From Oscillatoriales cyanobacterium USR001 (GTDB taxonomy: Bacteria; Cyanobacteriota; Cyanobacteriia; Cyanobacteriales; Microcoleaceae): a stretch of DNA of 61,853 nucleotides. This document shows positions 16,438 through 25,308 of this stretch, one piece after another. Position 1 is the first letter of the stretch. Each line of letters starts with the position of its first letter. The translations under genes were made by a program, and so were the position numbers. The notes beneath the pieces are model-generated. The model saw only the letters and a list, made by a program, of their open reading frames with translations. It had not been told where the DNA came from and searched no databases. Where the stretch lies: NCBI GenBank assembly GCA_001698425.1, contig MBRE01000070.1, forward strand, positions 1 through 61,853. The letters run 5' to 3'.

Positions 16438-16638
16438 GGCAATGCCTATTGGTGTCAATTTAAGGTCAAATCCTTAGTCCGACAGGGGTTAAAATCCCTG
16501 TCTCAAAGATCAAGTCCTCTAAAGAGGACTCTGAAGACTTTTAAATTTAATTAGTCCTCTTTAGAGGACTTAAGTTGTTAGACAGGGACTTAAGTCCCTG
16601 GCGGGTTTCAGCTTAAGTTGACACCAATGGGCAATGCC
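16438..16638. repeat. 9-bp target duplications GGCAATGCC of element copy C
   Basis: GGCAATGCC at 16438-16446 and again at 16630-16638 flank the element exactly. Without the element and one duplicate, the site reads GGACACGGCAATGCCGTGTCC, a palindrome. The element therefore landed in the centre of an older palindromic repeat. Confidence 0.88.
16447..16629 (+). mobile_element. Palindromic MITE-like element, copy C (183 bp)
   Basis: The termini are TATTGGTGTCAA and TTGACACCAATG. Internal hairpins are CAGGGGTTAAAATCCCTG, AGTCCTCTAAAGAGGACT, AGTCCTCTTTAGAGGACT and CAGGGACTTAAGTCCCTG. It has the same orientation as copy B and the same total architecture as copy A. Confidence 0.9.
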
Positions 16639-16674
16639 GTGTCCCTACCCATTATCTGTACTATTTGATATTTC

Positions 16675-16893
16675 CTAATTATGTGGAAAATTGAGAACAG
16701 GAAGACGATCGCCCCTAAACACTTCCTCACTCACAGAACCAATAGTCACCATCAACTCCGCCGCCGCTCTAGCCGACAAGATCCCAAAAAGTAATGGCAC
16801 TGTAGCGCAACTAACCAGCAAATCCGACGGAATTACTAAATTCGCACCCTGGGAAGGCTGAGTTTCTGGGGAATTTTGCTGAAATGAATACAT
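16675..16893 (-). CDS. Small conserved hypothetical protein (72 aa)
   Basis: 72 residues. The centre (LLVSCATVPLLFGILSARAAAELMVTIG) is moderately hydrophobic and could be a membrane-associated helix pair; both ends are polar, and the C-terminus is FRGDRLPVLNFPHN. Similar small proteins occur in other filamentous cyanobacteria, but I cannot name a family or function. It is divergent from the DUF1574 gene, whose start lies 49 bp away, so they may share a promoter region. Confidence 0.55.
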   Translation of the reverse strand: MYSFQQNSPETQPSQGANLVIPSDLLVSCATVPLLFGILSARAAAELMVTIGSVSEEVFRGDRLPVLNFPHN

Positions 16894-16942
16894 AAAATAT
16901 AATCCTTCTCAATAAATGTCCAAAATATTGTTATAACTCAAT

Positions 16943-19900
16943 TTGCCAAAATATACCCTAACTGTGCTATTTCTAGGAAACAAAATCATCCTTGACAAAA
17001 TCAAAGTCCCCATGTTGAATGCGAAAGGTAGCATCTTGGCAGACAATCAATCCTTAACGCAATGGGCCGTAACCGCCTTGGGGCTCAGTGAAGTGCAAGT
17101 ACAGGTTCGGTTGCGGGGAAATCACCTACACATTCTCTGTGAATCCGCAGACAGTCCACCCCGGAATATTGCAGTAGCCAAATATTCAGCCGCCCTCAGC
17201 GTAACCGACCTCGAAAAACTGCTACCCCGCCAAAAAGGATATAACCATCCTAGAATTTATCAAGTATTTTTGTGCGGTAGAAGACTGGGAACCCGACAAA
17301 ATGACTGGGCCGAGAGGTTAGAGTATCCAGGGCAAAATCGACACCCGGAACCCCTCAAACGCTCAGATGAGCCACCAGTGGTGACAACTATCTCAGAATT
17401 AGCGGATGCACTACCACTGACAAATTTAGGAAAAAAGCAGCAGGAAAGTCAAATTTCTGCAACTTACCCCACTACAGACGATATTGCCATACCAAGTTCC
17501 GGGGGCATCAGAAACAAAAAGATTGCTAAAAATGTCTCACACACTCCAGAAGCTGAAGCTTTTGTGACTTCTCCCCTAACCATTGATACCGCTTCTACTG
17601 CTAGATTAAGTAGTGCTGATTCCGTTACTTTTGATTCATTTTCTTATCCCATGACTGTAGGACAAACAACTCACCAGAATACAGCCACTTTAGAAGCACC
17701 CCGACAAGAAATAATCAGCACTTCTGATGAATCAGGATTGACTATTTCCTGCGAACGCTTGGCCCGTCGAGGCTATCCTGATGCTATTGCTAGTTATTTG
17801 AGCGAAATTTTGGGTGCTTTGGGGGTTGCGGTTAAAGTCACTATTCGAGAGCAGGGAAACCGGAAATCTGGGGATTTCTTAAGGGGGGTAACTTCTGAGA
17901 ATCAGGCGATGGGTCGTTTGTGGGTGCTGTGCGAGTCGGTTTATAGCCCCGATCCTTCGTTGTTGGCGGAGCCTATTGCTCGGCGGTTGCGGGATTTAAA
18001 GCTGGAAAATTTTGGGGATGCGGTAATTTGCAGTCAGGTGAGGGGGGAAAAGTCGCCGGAGTGGATGTTGCGGGTGGATTTAACTCCTCAGAGTCATATT
18101 TTGAAGGAATGGGCTCGTTGGGGGGATGGGGGGGCGATCGCGCGGCTATTAAATCAAGAATTAGCTAATGCGGGGATTGAAGTTCGAGCTACGCTCAAAG
18201 AGTTTACGCTACATCTTTTTTGTCATCTAAAATCTCCTGTTCGCAGTCATTCGGCTCCTGATAAGCATTTAGTTTTGGAAATAATTGCGCCGATTTTAAC
18301 GACGATCGCTCCCTGTGGGATTCGTGCTGCTACGGTCTATGGTTTAGAATCGCCGAAAAGGACGGATGATGAAGTTCCTGTTTGGGTAGACTGGCTAAAT
18401 TTGCCGGCGGCGCATCATCCCGATTTGGCGGTTTCGGCTAAATCTTTGGCGATGGAAGGGGATCGATCGGCTTTGCTATTTTTAATCGATCGCTTGCTGA
18501 ATCCCAATCTCGATCTCAAGCTACAAACTGGCGGAATCCGCGCTCTAATTCTTATTAAAGGCGATTTGCTCCATATTATGACGGAAGCTCCTACCTGTCC
18601 GTCTCAATCTCAGGTGGCTCCGCTGATTGGTGAATTTCTCCGTAAGTTGGCAATTCCGGGAATTGTTGGGGTGCGGATCTATGGCCGCCGTGCTGGTCAA
18701 AAACTTCCTCTGTGGCGCTACGGTGTGGAGGTGACAAAATCGGAAGTTGCAGGGAAACTGGCTATTAATCAGGAGAAGTCGCTGGTTTTAAGTCGGAAAG
18801 CTTCTTTCTTGGAAGATGTTAGCCCAGAGTTTGCGGCTTCGGCGATGGATATGAGTTTTACGGGTTTTGATGGGGATTTGGTTTTAGTTGAGGATTTTCC
18901 AGAGTTTAAGGAGTTTTCTGGGGAAGTTTTAACGGCTAAGTCGGAAATGAGGCGTTCTCGTCCGCAATTGGGTACGGTGCTTTTGGGTTTACAGCGATCG
19001 CTGATTGCTTCTGGCTTTTTTGTCCCGAATGATGCGTTGGTGACGACTGTGGGTAATGCGGATCGTGGGTGGCGCGTAGGCGTAGCCAGCCGTAGGCATC
19101 GCCAAGCGGTTTTGGCGATCGTCTGGGCTAGTTTTGGCTGTCTGTTGGCTTTCCAAGTAGATGCGATGATGGGTAATTTCTTGGAATATGAGGCTACTAC
19201 TAACACTGTTACTCAGTTAGGAGCAGCGACAAAAGTTGATGGGAAGCAAGAGAGTGTGAATTTTCCTAGTCCTTCGGTTTCCCCGTCTCCCAGTATCGCC
19301 GCAGTAGAAAGCAGGAATGGTGAAGGTAAGAGGGGAAAAGATGGCGATCGAACCCATGTTTCAAAATCGGAAAATCTCAATAGTCAAAAGTCTTTAGTTA
19401 AGACTACAGATGTATTCAATCGTTCTGGCTTTATTAAACCCCTAAGTAATCAGGTAGCGATCGCGGCGAAAACAAAAAAACAGAATCGAGTATCAAAGTT
19501 CGATATTGTCACGAATTACCCAACTTTTAAGAGCGATCAGCTTGACGAGCAGTTAATCCGCTACCAAAAATATCTTCAAACTCATCAAAGGCTCCCAGAT
19601 ATTATGATTGTAGGTAGTTCCAGAGCCCTGCGGGGAATTGAGCCAACTGTACTGGAAAAAGCTTTGGCCGAGCGGGGATATCCGGGACTGCATATTTATA
19701 ATTTTGGGGTAAATGGCGCTACAGTGCAGGTTGTAGACTTGATCGTGCGCCGGGTTTTACCAGTAGAGCAATTGCCCAAATTGATTGTATTTGCAGATGG
19801 GGCTCGCGCTGTGAATAGCGGTCGAGTTGATGTTACTTATAATGCGATCGCCACTTCCGAAGGCTATAAACAACTCACTCAAGGAACTTTGCACATCCGC

Positions 19901-20617
19901 ACTCATCAAGGAGCCGCTACCAAAACTAAATCCGCTTCCTCTACCCCCCTGGCATCGGTAACAGAATTAATGCAATATATAAATAGTAATGGTGTGGCGA
20001 TGGAGGAATTTTTACATAAAAAGCTATCGGATGTCTCTGGGACTTATCGCCATCGCGATCGCTTGAAAACCTGGTTACACTCTAGTATAATTTCAGGCTC
20101 TAAAGCGCGATCGCCCAATCAAAAACAGCAAACTGTAGAAGCAAAACCAATAGACAGCAAGCAGAAGAGTGAATTTAACTCCAATGGCTTTCTACCCATT
20201 GATTTACGCTTCGATCCACCCACTTACTATCAAAAATATTCCCAAGTATCAGGAGACTATGACGCAGACTATAAAAGCTTTAAACTTGAAGGAAAGCAAA
20301 CAGATGCTCTAAAAAATCTCTGGGAATATACCAAAGCTAACAACATTAATTTAGTGTTTGTGAATATGCCCCTAACTAAAGATTATTTAGACCCAATACG
20401 GACAACTTACGAACAGGAATTTCAACAGAAAATGCAGCAGTTAGCAGATGAAACTGGATGGATTTTTCGAGATATTGTTCTACTCTGGCCAGAAGCACGG
20501 GAAAACTTTTCCGATCCCAGTCATCTGAATCAATACGGAGCAGTTGAAGTTTCCAAATACTTAGCTCAAGATCCTATGATTCCTTGGCCAAAAAGTCAGA
20601 ATAGGGATGAGGATTAG
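16943..20617 (+). CDS. DUF1574 protein with N-terminal repeats and SGNH-like domain
   Basis: 1224 residues from TTG at 16943; an ATG at 17012 is the alternative. Residues about 30-610 hold four diverged copies of a 90-110 residue alpha/beta unit (compare WAVTALGLSEVQVQVRLRGN, SEILGALGVAVKVTIREQ, NQELANAGIEVRATLKEF and LRKLAIPGIVGVRIYGRR). A membrane helix lies at about 722-744. The C-terminal DUF1574 domain (about 860-1224) is SGNH-like: IMIVGSSRALRG (Ser about 892), NFGVNGA and DPSHLNQYGA (Asp/His about 1190). DUF1574 proteins usually stand with an MBOAT acyltransferase, as here (23748), and probably transfer acyl groups to exported polysaccharide. A dispersed repeat forms part of the frame at 19066-19101. 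Confidence 0.82.
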   Translation: MPKYTLTVLFLGNKIILDKIKVPMLNAKGSILADNQSLTQWAVTALGLSEVQVQVRLRGNHLHILCESADSPPRNIAVAKYSAALSVTDLEKLLPRQKGYNHPRIYQVFLCGRRLGTRQNDWAERLEYPGQNRHPEPLKRSDEPPVVTTISELADALPLTNLGKKQQESQISATYPTTDDIAIPSSGGIRNKKIAKNVSHTPEAEAFVTSPLTIDTASTARLSSADSVTFDSFSYPMTVGQTTHQNTATLEAPRQEIISTSDESGLTISCERLARRGYPDAIASYLSEILGALGVAVKVTIREQGNRKSGDFLRGVTSENQAMGRLWVLCESVYSPDPSLLAEPIARRLRDLKLENFGDAVICSQVRGEKSPEWMLRVDLTPQSHILKEWARWGDGGAIARLLNQELANAGIEVRATLKEFTLHLFCHLKSPVRSHSAPDKHLVLEIIAPILTTIAPCGIRAATVYGLESPKRTDDEVPVWVDWLNLPAAHHPDLAVSAKSLAMEGDRSALLFLIDRLLNPNLDLKLQTGGIRALILIKGDLLHIMTEAPTCPSQSQVAPLIGEFLRKLAIPGIVGVRIYGRRAGQKLPLWRYGVEVTKSEVAGKLAINQEKSLVLSRKASFLEDVSPEFAASAMDMSFTGFDGDLVLVEDFPEFKEFSGEVLTAKSEMRRSRPQLGTVLLGLQRSLIASGFFVPNDALVTTVGNADRGWRVGVASRRHRQAVLAIVWASFGCLLAFQVDAMMGNFLEYEATTNTVTQLGAATKVDGKQESVNFPSPSVSPSPSIAAVESRNGEGKRGKDGDRTHVSKSENLNSQKSLVKTTDVFNRSGFIKPLSNQVAIAAKTKKQNRVSKFDIVTNYPTFKSDQLDEQLIRYQKYLQTHQRLPDIMIVGSSRALRGIEPTVLEKALAERGYPGLHIYNFGVNGATVQVVDLIVRRVLPVEQLPKLIVFADGARAVNSGRVDVTYNAIATSEGYKQLTQGTLHIRTHQGAATKTKSASSTPLASVTELMQYINSNGVAMEEFLHKKLSDVSGTYRHRDRLKTWLHSSIISGSKARSPNQKQQTVEAKPIDSKQKSEFNSNGFLPIDLRFDPPTYYQKYSQVSGDYDADYKSFKLEGKQTDALKNLWEYTKANNINLVFVNMPLTKDYLDPIRTTYEQEFQQKMQQLADETGWIFRDIVLLWPEARENFSDPSHLNQYGAVEVSKYLAQDPMIPWPKSQNRDED
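19066..19101. repeat. Dispersed palindromic repeat inside the DUF1574 gene
   Basis: The sequence GGCGCGTAGGCGTAGCC, followed by AGCCGTAGGCATCGCC, is a variant of the abundant Nostoc-type repeat GGCGTAGCCCGCCGTAGGCA. Here it is read in frame as WRVGVASRRHRQ, just before the membrane helix. Confidence 0.75.
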
Positions 20618-20720
20618 GAATAGAAATTAAATAATTAGCTGGTTTGTATTAAGCACAAAGAGCGCGCTGAAGCGCTTACTACAAACTAAATTATCAAGTT
20701 ATTTAATTTTCATTCCTTAG
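20615..20720 (+). repeat. MITE-like repeat with GTTTGTAGTAAGCGC palindrome, copy 1
   Basis: The left part TTAGGAATAGAAATTAAATA and the right part TTATTTAATTTTCATTCCTT are inverted copies that flank a palindromic core (GGTTTGTATTAAGC to GCTTACTACAAAC). It starts in the stop codon of the DUF1574 gene. A related copy is at 56434-56515. Confidence 0.7.
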
Positions 20721-20765
20721 TTAGAAAAGCGGGGTGCATCGCATTAGGTAAAAATCAGGACTACT

Positions 20766-23621
20766 ATGAAAAAATTGATGTCTACCGAAGCCAACCAAAA
20801 ATACCAGAAAATCCCCCCTAGAAAAAAGATAAATTTTCTATTTTTTCTGTTTGCAGTTTCTTTTTTCTTGTGTTCTTTCTTTCAAAATTTAATTTTACCT
20901 TATTCTTTATTAGCGGAGTCTCCTCATTTACGCGCTGGTGGGAATAATACAGAAGAGCAAGCGTTACAACCATTTGAAAAAATTATCGAAAAAACCCAAA
21001 AATCTTCAGGACTTTTCACTCTCTACACTAACAAAGAAGAGAACAAAGTTTATCTGGAAATTAAACCGGAACAACTGAATAAACAATTCTTTTGTTTTAT
21101 TACTCTTGAATCGGGAATTGGAGAAGCTGGAATTTTAAGCGGTTTACCTCTAGGAGATTATCTCTTTCAATTGCGCCGCCAACAAAATAACGTGCAGTTT
21201 GTCTTGCCAAATGTAAATTTTCGCACGGAGGCTAATGACCCGCAAGCTGCTTCTGTAAAGCGATCTTTTAGCGACTCAATTCTGTATTCTCTACCAATTA
21301 AAAGCATTCATTCTCAACGAAAAAGCTTGTTGATCGATCTCGGCGATCTACTGATGAGCGAACAGCGAGATTTACCGGGAATAGCTGCGATTTTGCCTGA
21401 AATTTTGGGAGTTTCCTATTTAATAGATCCGAGTAAATCTTATTTTAGGGAAGTAAAAGTTTTTCCCTTAAATGTGGAGATTTCTTCGGTTTATGGTTTC
21501 TCTAGCTCTAATGATAGCAACATGGCGTATATTCCTTCTTTGCCAGATAGCCGTGCTTTTAACTTGCGGATTCATTACAGTTTTTCAGAAGTGCCGATTA
21601 ATAATGGTTATCGGCCGCGTACCGCAGATGAGCGGGTTGGCTATTTTGTGACTGCTTATAAGGATTTTTCTGAGAAAAGTCGTTCGGAGCCTTTTGTGCG
21701 TTATATTAATCGCTGGAATTTGCAGAAGCAAAATCCTTTTGCGCCGATGTCGCCGCCGCTTCAACCGATCGTATTCTGGATTGAAAATACTGTGCCGATC
21801 GAGTATCGCGAGGCAATTAAGGAGGGAATTTTAGCTTGGAATAAAGCTTTTGAGGCGGCGGGTTTTATTAATGCGATCGAGGTGAAACAAATGCCAGATA
21901 ATGCCTCTTGGGACCCGGCTGATGTGCGTTACAATACAATCCGCTGGTCTAGTTCTTTTGAGACTTCTTTTGCGGGAATTGGTCCCTCTCGCGTGAATCC
22001 GTTGACGGGACAAATTTTAGATGCAGACATTGTTTTGGATGCAGATATTGTCCGGCAAATTAAGTCTATATATAGGGGATTGGTGCAGAAAAATCAATCG
22101 CTGGCGAAGGATGTTCCAGGGAAAAATGGGACGAGTTTTAATCCTTGCCAATTTGGAATTTATGCCCGATATCTGAAGGAGTTGGCAACTGCTGAATCTC
22201 CTCAAGTAGATAATTTGCCGACTTTGACGGAACAGTACAATAAACAAGGGCGTTCGTTGTTGTCGCGGTTAATTTCTAATTCTGATTTTTGTTTTGGTTT
22301 GGAGTCGTCGAAACAGTTGGCAATTGGGATGATGGCGATGTCGCTATCCGATCGCGGTCAACCTAATCAACAGGAATTGAATGAGTTTGTTAATCAATAT
22401 TTGCGTTATTTGACAGCCCATGAAGTGGGACATACTTTAGGGCTAAGACATAATTTTCACGGGAGTACGATGTTAAAACCGGAGGATTTGAATAATACGG
22501 AAATTACTCATAGTCAGGGTTTGGTAAGTTCGGTGATGGATTATGTGGGGATTAATATTGCGCCGGAGGGAACTAAACAGGGTGATTATTTTCCAGTGGT
22601 GGTGGGGCCTTACGATCGATGGGCGATCGAGTATGGTTATAAGCCAATTACTGGAGTAAATCCTGAGTTAGAAATAGATAGATTGGCGGAAATCGCGCAG
22701 CGAGCTCCTGAACCGGCGTTGTCTTATGCGGCGGATGAAGATGCGTTTGATTTGCTCGATCCGGCGGTGAATGTGTTTGATTTAAGTAGTGATATTTTGC
22801 GCTATTCTCAATGGCAATTAGATTTGGCGCGTCTGATGTGGAATCGTTTGGCGGCGAAAACTCCTTCTAGTATTGAGGGTTATAGTGAGTTGCGAACGAT
22901 GTTTGATTTGGTGTTTAGTTACTATTTTCAAAATGTGATGAATACCACTTTATATATTGGGGGTCAATCTTTTAATCGCGATCGCCCTGGCGATCCAAAT
23001 GGTCGTGTACCTTTTGAAGCAATTTCGATTGAGAAACAGCGGGAAGCTTTGGGAAATTTGCAGAAGTATGTATTTGCGGCGGATGCGTTTAATTTTTCAC
23101 CGGAGTTGTTGAATAAGTTAGCGCCTTCACGTTGGGATCATTGGGGAAATCCGGCGTTGATTTTTCCTTTGGATTATCCGATTGGCGATCGCGTTACTTT
23201 TCTTCAGCGTTTTGTGTTACGAATGTTACTTTCGCCTGTTCGTTTGACTCGTTTACGAGATGCGGAGTTAAAGAATTCACCAGAGAATACGTTGAAAATG
23301 CCGGAGTTGTTGGAAACGTTAAAGCGGGGGATTTGGACTGAGGTTTTACAGCCCTTCGATCGACCGATTCAAATTTCTAATTTCCGACGCTCTGTGCAAC
23401 GGGAACATTTATCTATTTTAATGGGGATGGTGTTAAGAAAGACGGGGGCACCGGAGGATGCGCGAGCATTAGCTTGGTCTGAATTACGGGAATTACGATT
23501 GGCTTTAAGTAAGGCGATTCGTCAAGAGGATCGGAAGATGGATGCTTATACGCGAGTGCATTTGGAGGAAACTCGCGATCGCATTACTAAGGCTTTAAAT
23601 TCACAAATTCAGTCTAATTAG
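20766..23621 (+). CDS. Secreted zinc-dependent metalloprotease (DUF5117/DUF5118/DUF4953 type)
   Basis: 951 residues with a long N-terminal signal or anchor (about 24-50, FLFFLFAVSFFLCSFFQNLI). A DUF5118/DUF5117-like beta region at about 70-330 includes EQLNKQFFCFITLESGIG. The catalytic domain has HEVGHTLGLRH starting at H552 (HExxHxxGxxH, metzincin-like), followed by SSVMDYVGIN as a Met-turn. A helical C-terminal region follows from about 640. The family hydrolyses peptides outside the cytoplasm; substrates are unknown. The gene sits between the DUF1574 and MBOAT genes, all on the plus strand but separated by repeats of 126-148 bp, so they may not be one transcript. Confidence 0.88.
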   Translation: MKKLMSTEANQKYQKIPPRKKINFLFFLFAVSFFLCSFFQNLILPYSLLAESPHLRAGGNNTEEQALQPFEKIIEKTQKSSGLFTLYTNKEENKVYLEIKPEQLNKQFFCFITLESGIGEAGILSGLPLGDYLFQLRRQQNNVQFVLPNVNFRTEANDPQAASVKRSFSDSILYSLPIKSIHSQRKSLLIDLGDLLMSEQRDLPGIAAILPEILGVSYLIDPSKSYFREVKVFPLNVEISSVYGFSSSNDSNMAYIPSLPDSRAFNLRIHYSFSEVPINNGYRPRTADERVGYFVTAYKDFSEKSRSEPFVRYINRWNLQKQNPFAPMSPPLQPIVFWIENTVPIEYREAIKEGILAWNKAFEAAGFINAIEVKQMPDNASWDPADVRYNTIRWSSSFETSFAGIGPSRVNPLTGQILDADIVLDADIVRQIKSIYRGLVQKNQSLAKDVPGKNGTSFNPCQFGIYARYLKELATAESPQVDNLPTLTEQYNKQGRSLLSRLISNSDFCFGLESSKQLAIGMMAMSLSDRGQPNQQELNEFVNQYLRYLTAHEVGHTLGLRHNFHGSTMLKPEDLNNTEITHSQGLVSSVMDYVGINIAPEGTKQGDYFPVVVGPYDRWAIEYGYKPITGVNPELEIDRLAEIAQRAPEPALSYAADEDAFDLLDPAVNVFDLSSDILRYSQWQLDLARLMWNRLAAKTPSSIEGYSELRTMFDLVFSYYFQNVMNTTLYIGGQSFNRDRPGDPNGRVPFEAISIEKQREALGNLQKYVFAADAFNFSPELLNKLAPSRWDHWGNPALIFPLDYPIGDRVTFLQRFVLRMLLSPVRLTRLRDAELKNSPENTLKMPELLETLKRGIWTEVLQPFDRPIQISNFRRSVQREHLSILMGMVLRKTGAPEDARALAWSELRELRLALSKAIRQEDRKMDAYTRVHLEETRDRITKALNSQIQSN

Positions 23622-23741
23622 TTAACTGTTATTTGTTATTGGTTATTTGTTATTTGTTAACTGTTAACTGTTATTTGTTAACTGTTAACTGTTAACTGTC
23701 AACAATAACCAATAACCAATAACCAATAACCAATAACAAAT
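23622..23741. repeat. Long heptamer repeat array (GTTATTT/GTTAACT and AATAACC)
   Basis: About 17 consecutive 7-bp units fill the spacer between metalloprotease and MBOAT genes. The first part has GTTATTTGTTAACT-type units, the last part CCAATAA units, so the halves are complementary and can form a long stem. Confidence 0.9.
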
Positions 23742-23747
23742 TCTAAA

Positions 23748-25217
23748 ATGACTTTCATTTCTTTAGATTACGCTTCTTTTTTACTGGCTTTATTGGCAGT
23801 TTACTGGTTAATTCCCTATCGCAGTTGGCGGCTGTTTGTCATGCTGGTGGGTAGTCTAATCTTTTACTCTTCTCTGCAAATCGAGTACGTTCCTTTGCTA
23901 TTAGCCAGTATTTTACTGAATTACCATTTAGCACAAGGAATTGGAGAACCCCTTGACTGGAGAATAGCAAATGAGGCTTGGAATCGCCGGCGATTCCTCT
24001 TACTTTGGTTGGGAATTATTTTTAATATAGGGCTACTATTTGGCTTTAAATATGTACCCTTTTGCTTAAACTCGATCGGCACATTTTTCAATTTACCCTT
24101 AGCTTTAGATGGTGCTAATTGGGTAAGTAATCACGTAATTTCTCCGTTAGGATTGAGCTTCTTTTGTTTTGAGTGCGTTGCTTATTTAATTGATGTATAT
24201 CGAGGTGCTCCTGCGGCTGATTCTTTGCTACAATTTGCCTCTTACAAGTTCTTTTTCCCTAAATTAATTTCTGGTCCAATTACCCGTTACCACAACTTAC
24301 TTAGTCAACTTAAAACCCTCAAATTTCCTACCCATGATGGGTTCGCCGAAGGGCTTTGGCTGATTGCTTCCGGTGCAGTGAAAAAAGGTGTTTTTGCGGA
24401 TAATTTAGGTAAATTAGTGGCTTTGAGTTTCGATAATTTACAAAGGGCAGGTAGCGGTGATTTATGGTTAGCGATCGCGGCCTATGGATTGCAATTATAT
24501 TTAGATTTTAGCGGTTATGTTGATATGGCTCGCGGTACAGCTTTATTGATGGGTTTAAGTTTGCCACAAAACTTCGATTTTCCCTATTTTAGCACAAGTA
24601 TTGCCGACTTTTGGCGGAGATGGCATACAAGTTTAGGAGATTGGTTACGCAATTATTTATATTTCTCTTTAGGGGGTTCGCGAGTAGGTTTGTTTCGTAC
24701 TTGTGTAAATTTATTGATAGTAATGCTAATAGCTGGAATTTGGCACGGTGCGGCCTGGGGATTTATTATTTGGGGAGGTTTACATGGTTTAGCTTTGGTG
24801 ATTCATCGTCTTACAGAATATGTTTCTAAGGTGTTATCTTTGGCTATATTTTGGCAAAGTTTGCCTGGTGTTTTGCTGGGTTGGTTTTTAACTCAGGCAA
24901 TGGTTTTTGTATCTTGGATATTTTTTAGGTTGCCAGATTTAAACAATTCTAGTTGGGTATTTTTACATTTTTTTGGACATAATGCTGATGCTCAATTTGC
25001 CCAAAAAGTTTATCTTGAAGCTCTGGGTTTAGAGAGATTTCAGATTAGTTGGATGGTCGCGGCTTTGGCGGTGGGGATGCTAATTAGTTATACGTTTCAT
25101 CGAGGTTTAAAGTTGCAGTTAAATTGGTCTTTGAAATTGATTTTAGTGCCATTTTGTTTGCTGGCTTTGACTTTAGCCCCAGAAGGAGGTTTACCTTATA
25201 TTTATTTTGATTTTTAA
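23748..25217 (+). CDS. MBOAT family O-acyltransferase (AlgI-like)
   Basis: 489 residues and about ten or more membrane helices, the usual size for AlgI/DltB-like enzymes. The signature residues are present: IWHGAAWGFIIWGGLHG with the conserved His at about 333 and a second at about 346, and upstream DFWRRWHTSLGDWLRNYLYF and YLDFSGYVDMARGTALLMG. Such enzymes move an acyl group from a cytoplasmic donor across the membrane for O-acylation of exopolysaccharide; a periplasmic SGNH partner, here the DUF1574 protein two genes upstream, completes the transfer. The ATG is placed 7 bp behind the heptamer array; no strong ribosome site is seen. Confidence 0.93.
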   Translation: MTFISLDYASFLLALLAVYWLIPYRSWRLFVMLVGSLIFYSSLQIEYVPLLLASILLNYHLAQGIGEPLDWRIANEAWNRRRFLLLWLGIIFNIGLLFGFKYVPFCLNSIGTFFNLPLALDGANWVSNHVISPLGLSFFCFECVAYLIDVYRGAPAADSLLQFASYKFFFPKLISGPITRYHNLLSQLKTLKFPTHDGFAEGLWLIASGAVKKGVFADNLGKLVALSFDNLQRAGSGDLWLAIAAYGLQLYLDFSGYVDMARGTALLMGLSLPQNFDFPYFSTSIADFWRRWHTSLGDWLRNYLYFSLGGSRVGLFRTCVNLLIVMLIAGIWHGAAWGFIIWGGLHGLALVIHRLTEYVSKVLSLAIFWQSLPGVLLGWFLTQAMVFVSWIFFRLPDLNNSSWVFLHFFGHNADAQFAQKVYLEALGLERFQISWMVAALAVGMLISYTFHRGLKLQLNWSLKLILVPFCLLALTLAPEGGLPYIYFDF

Positions 25218-25222
25218 GTGTA

Positions 25223-25256
25223 GACAGTTAACAGTTAACTGCTAACTGTTAACCGT
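25223..25256. repeat. Short palindromic heptamer-type repeat (CAGTTAACAGTTAACTG)
   Basis: GACAGTTAACAGTTAACTG followed by CTAACTGTTAACCGT is self-complementary and lies just after the MBOAT stop codon. It may serve as a weak terminator, but has no T-run. Confidence 0.55.
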
Positions 25257-25308
25257 ACCATTCCCTCAAAAAAGAAAAGCGATCGCGCCTAAACTCACTC
25301 AGAAATCC

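Larger units (their letters stand above)
16332..16674. other. 343-bp stretch of nested repeats
   Basis: It holds the left half of a repeat related to 12765-12906 (from about 16401), a GGACACGGCAATGCC palindrome, and element copy C inserted into that palindrome. No gene is seen. Confidence 0.7.

Noticed and set aside
16438..16638. Treating the flanking GGACACGGCAATGCC arms as part of the element's terminal repeat
   Set aside because: Copy A has other flanks (CGATCGAAC), so the arms belong to the target site and its 9-bp duplication.
23622..23741. Regular repeats as a possible CRISPR array
   Set aside because: Units are 7 bp without unique spacers; the same holds for the other heptamer arrays. 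No cas gene is present.
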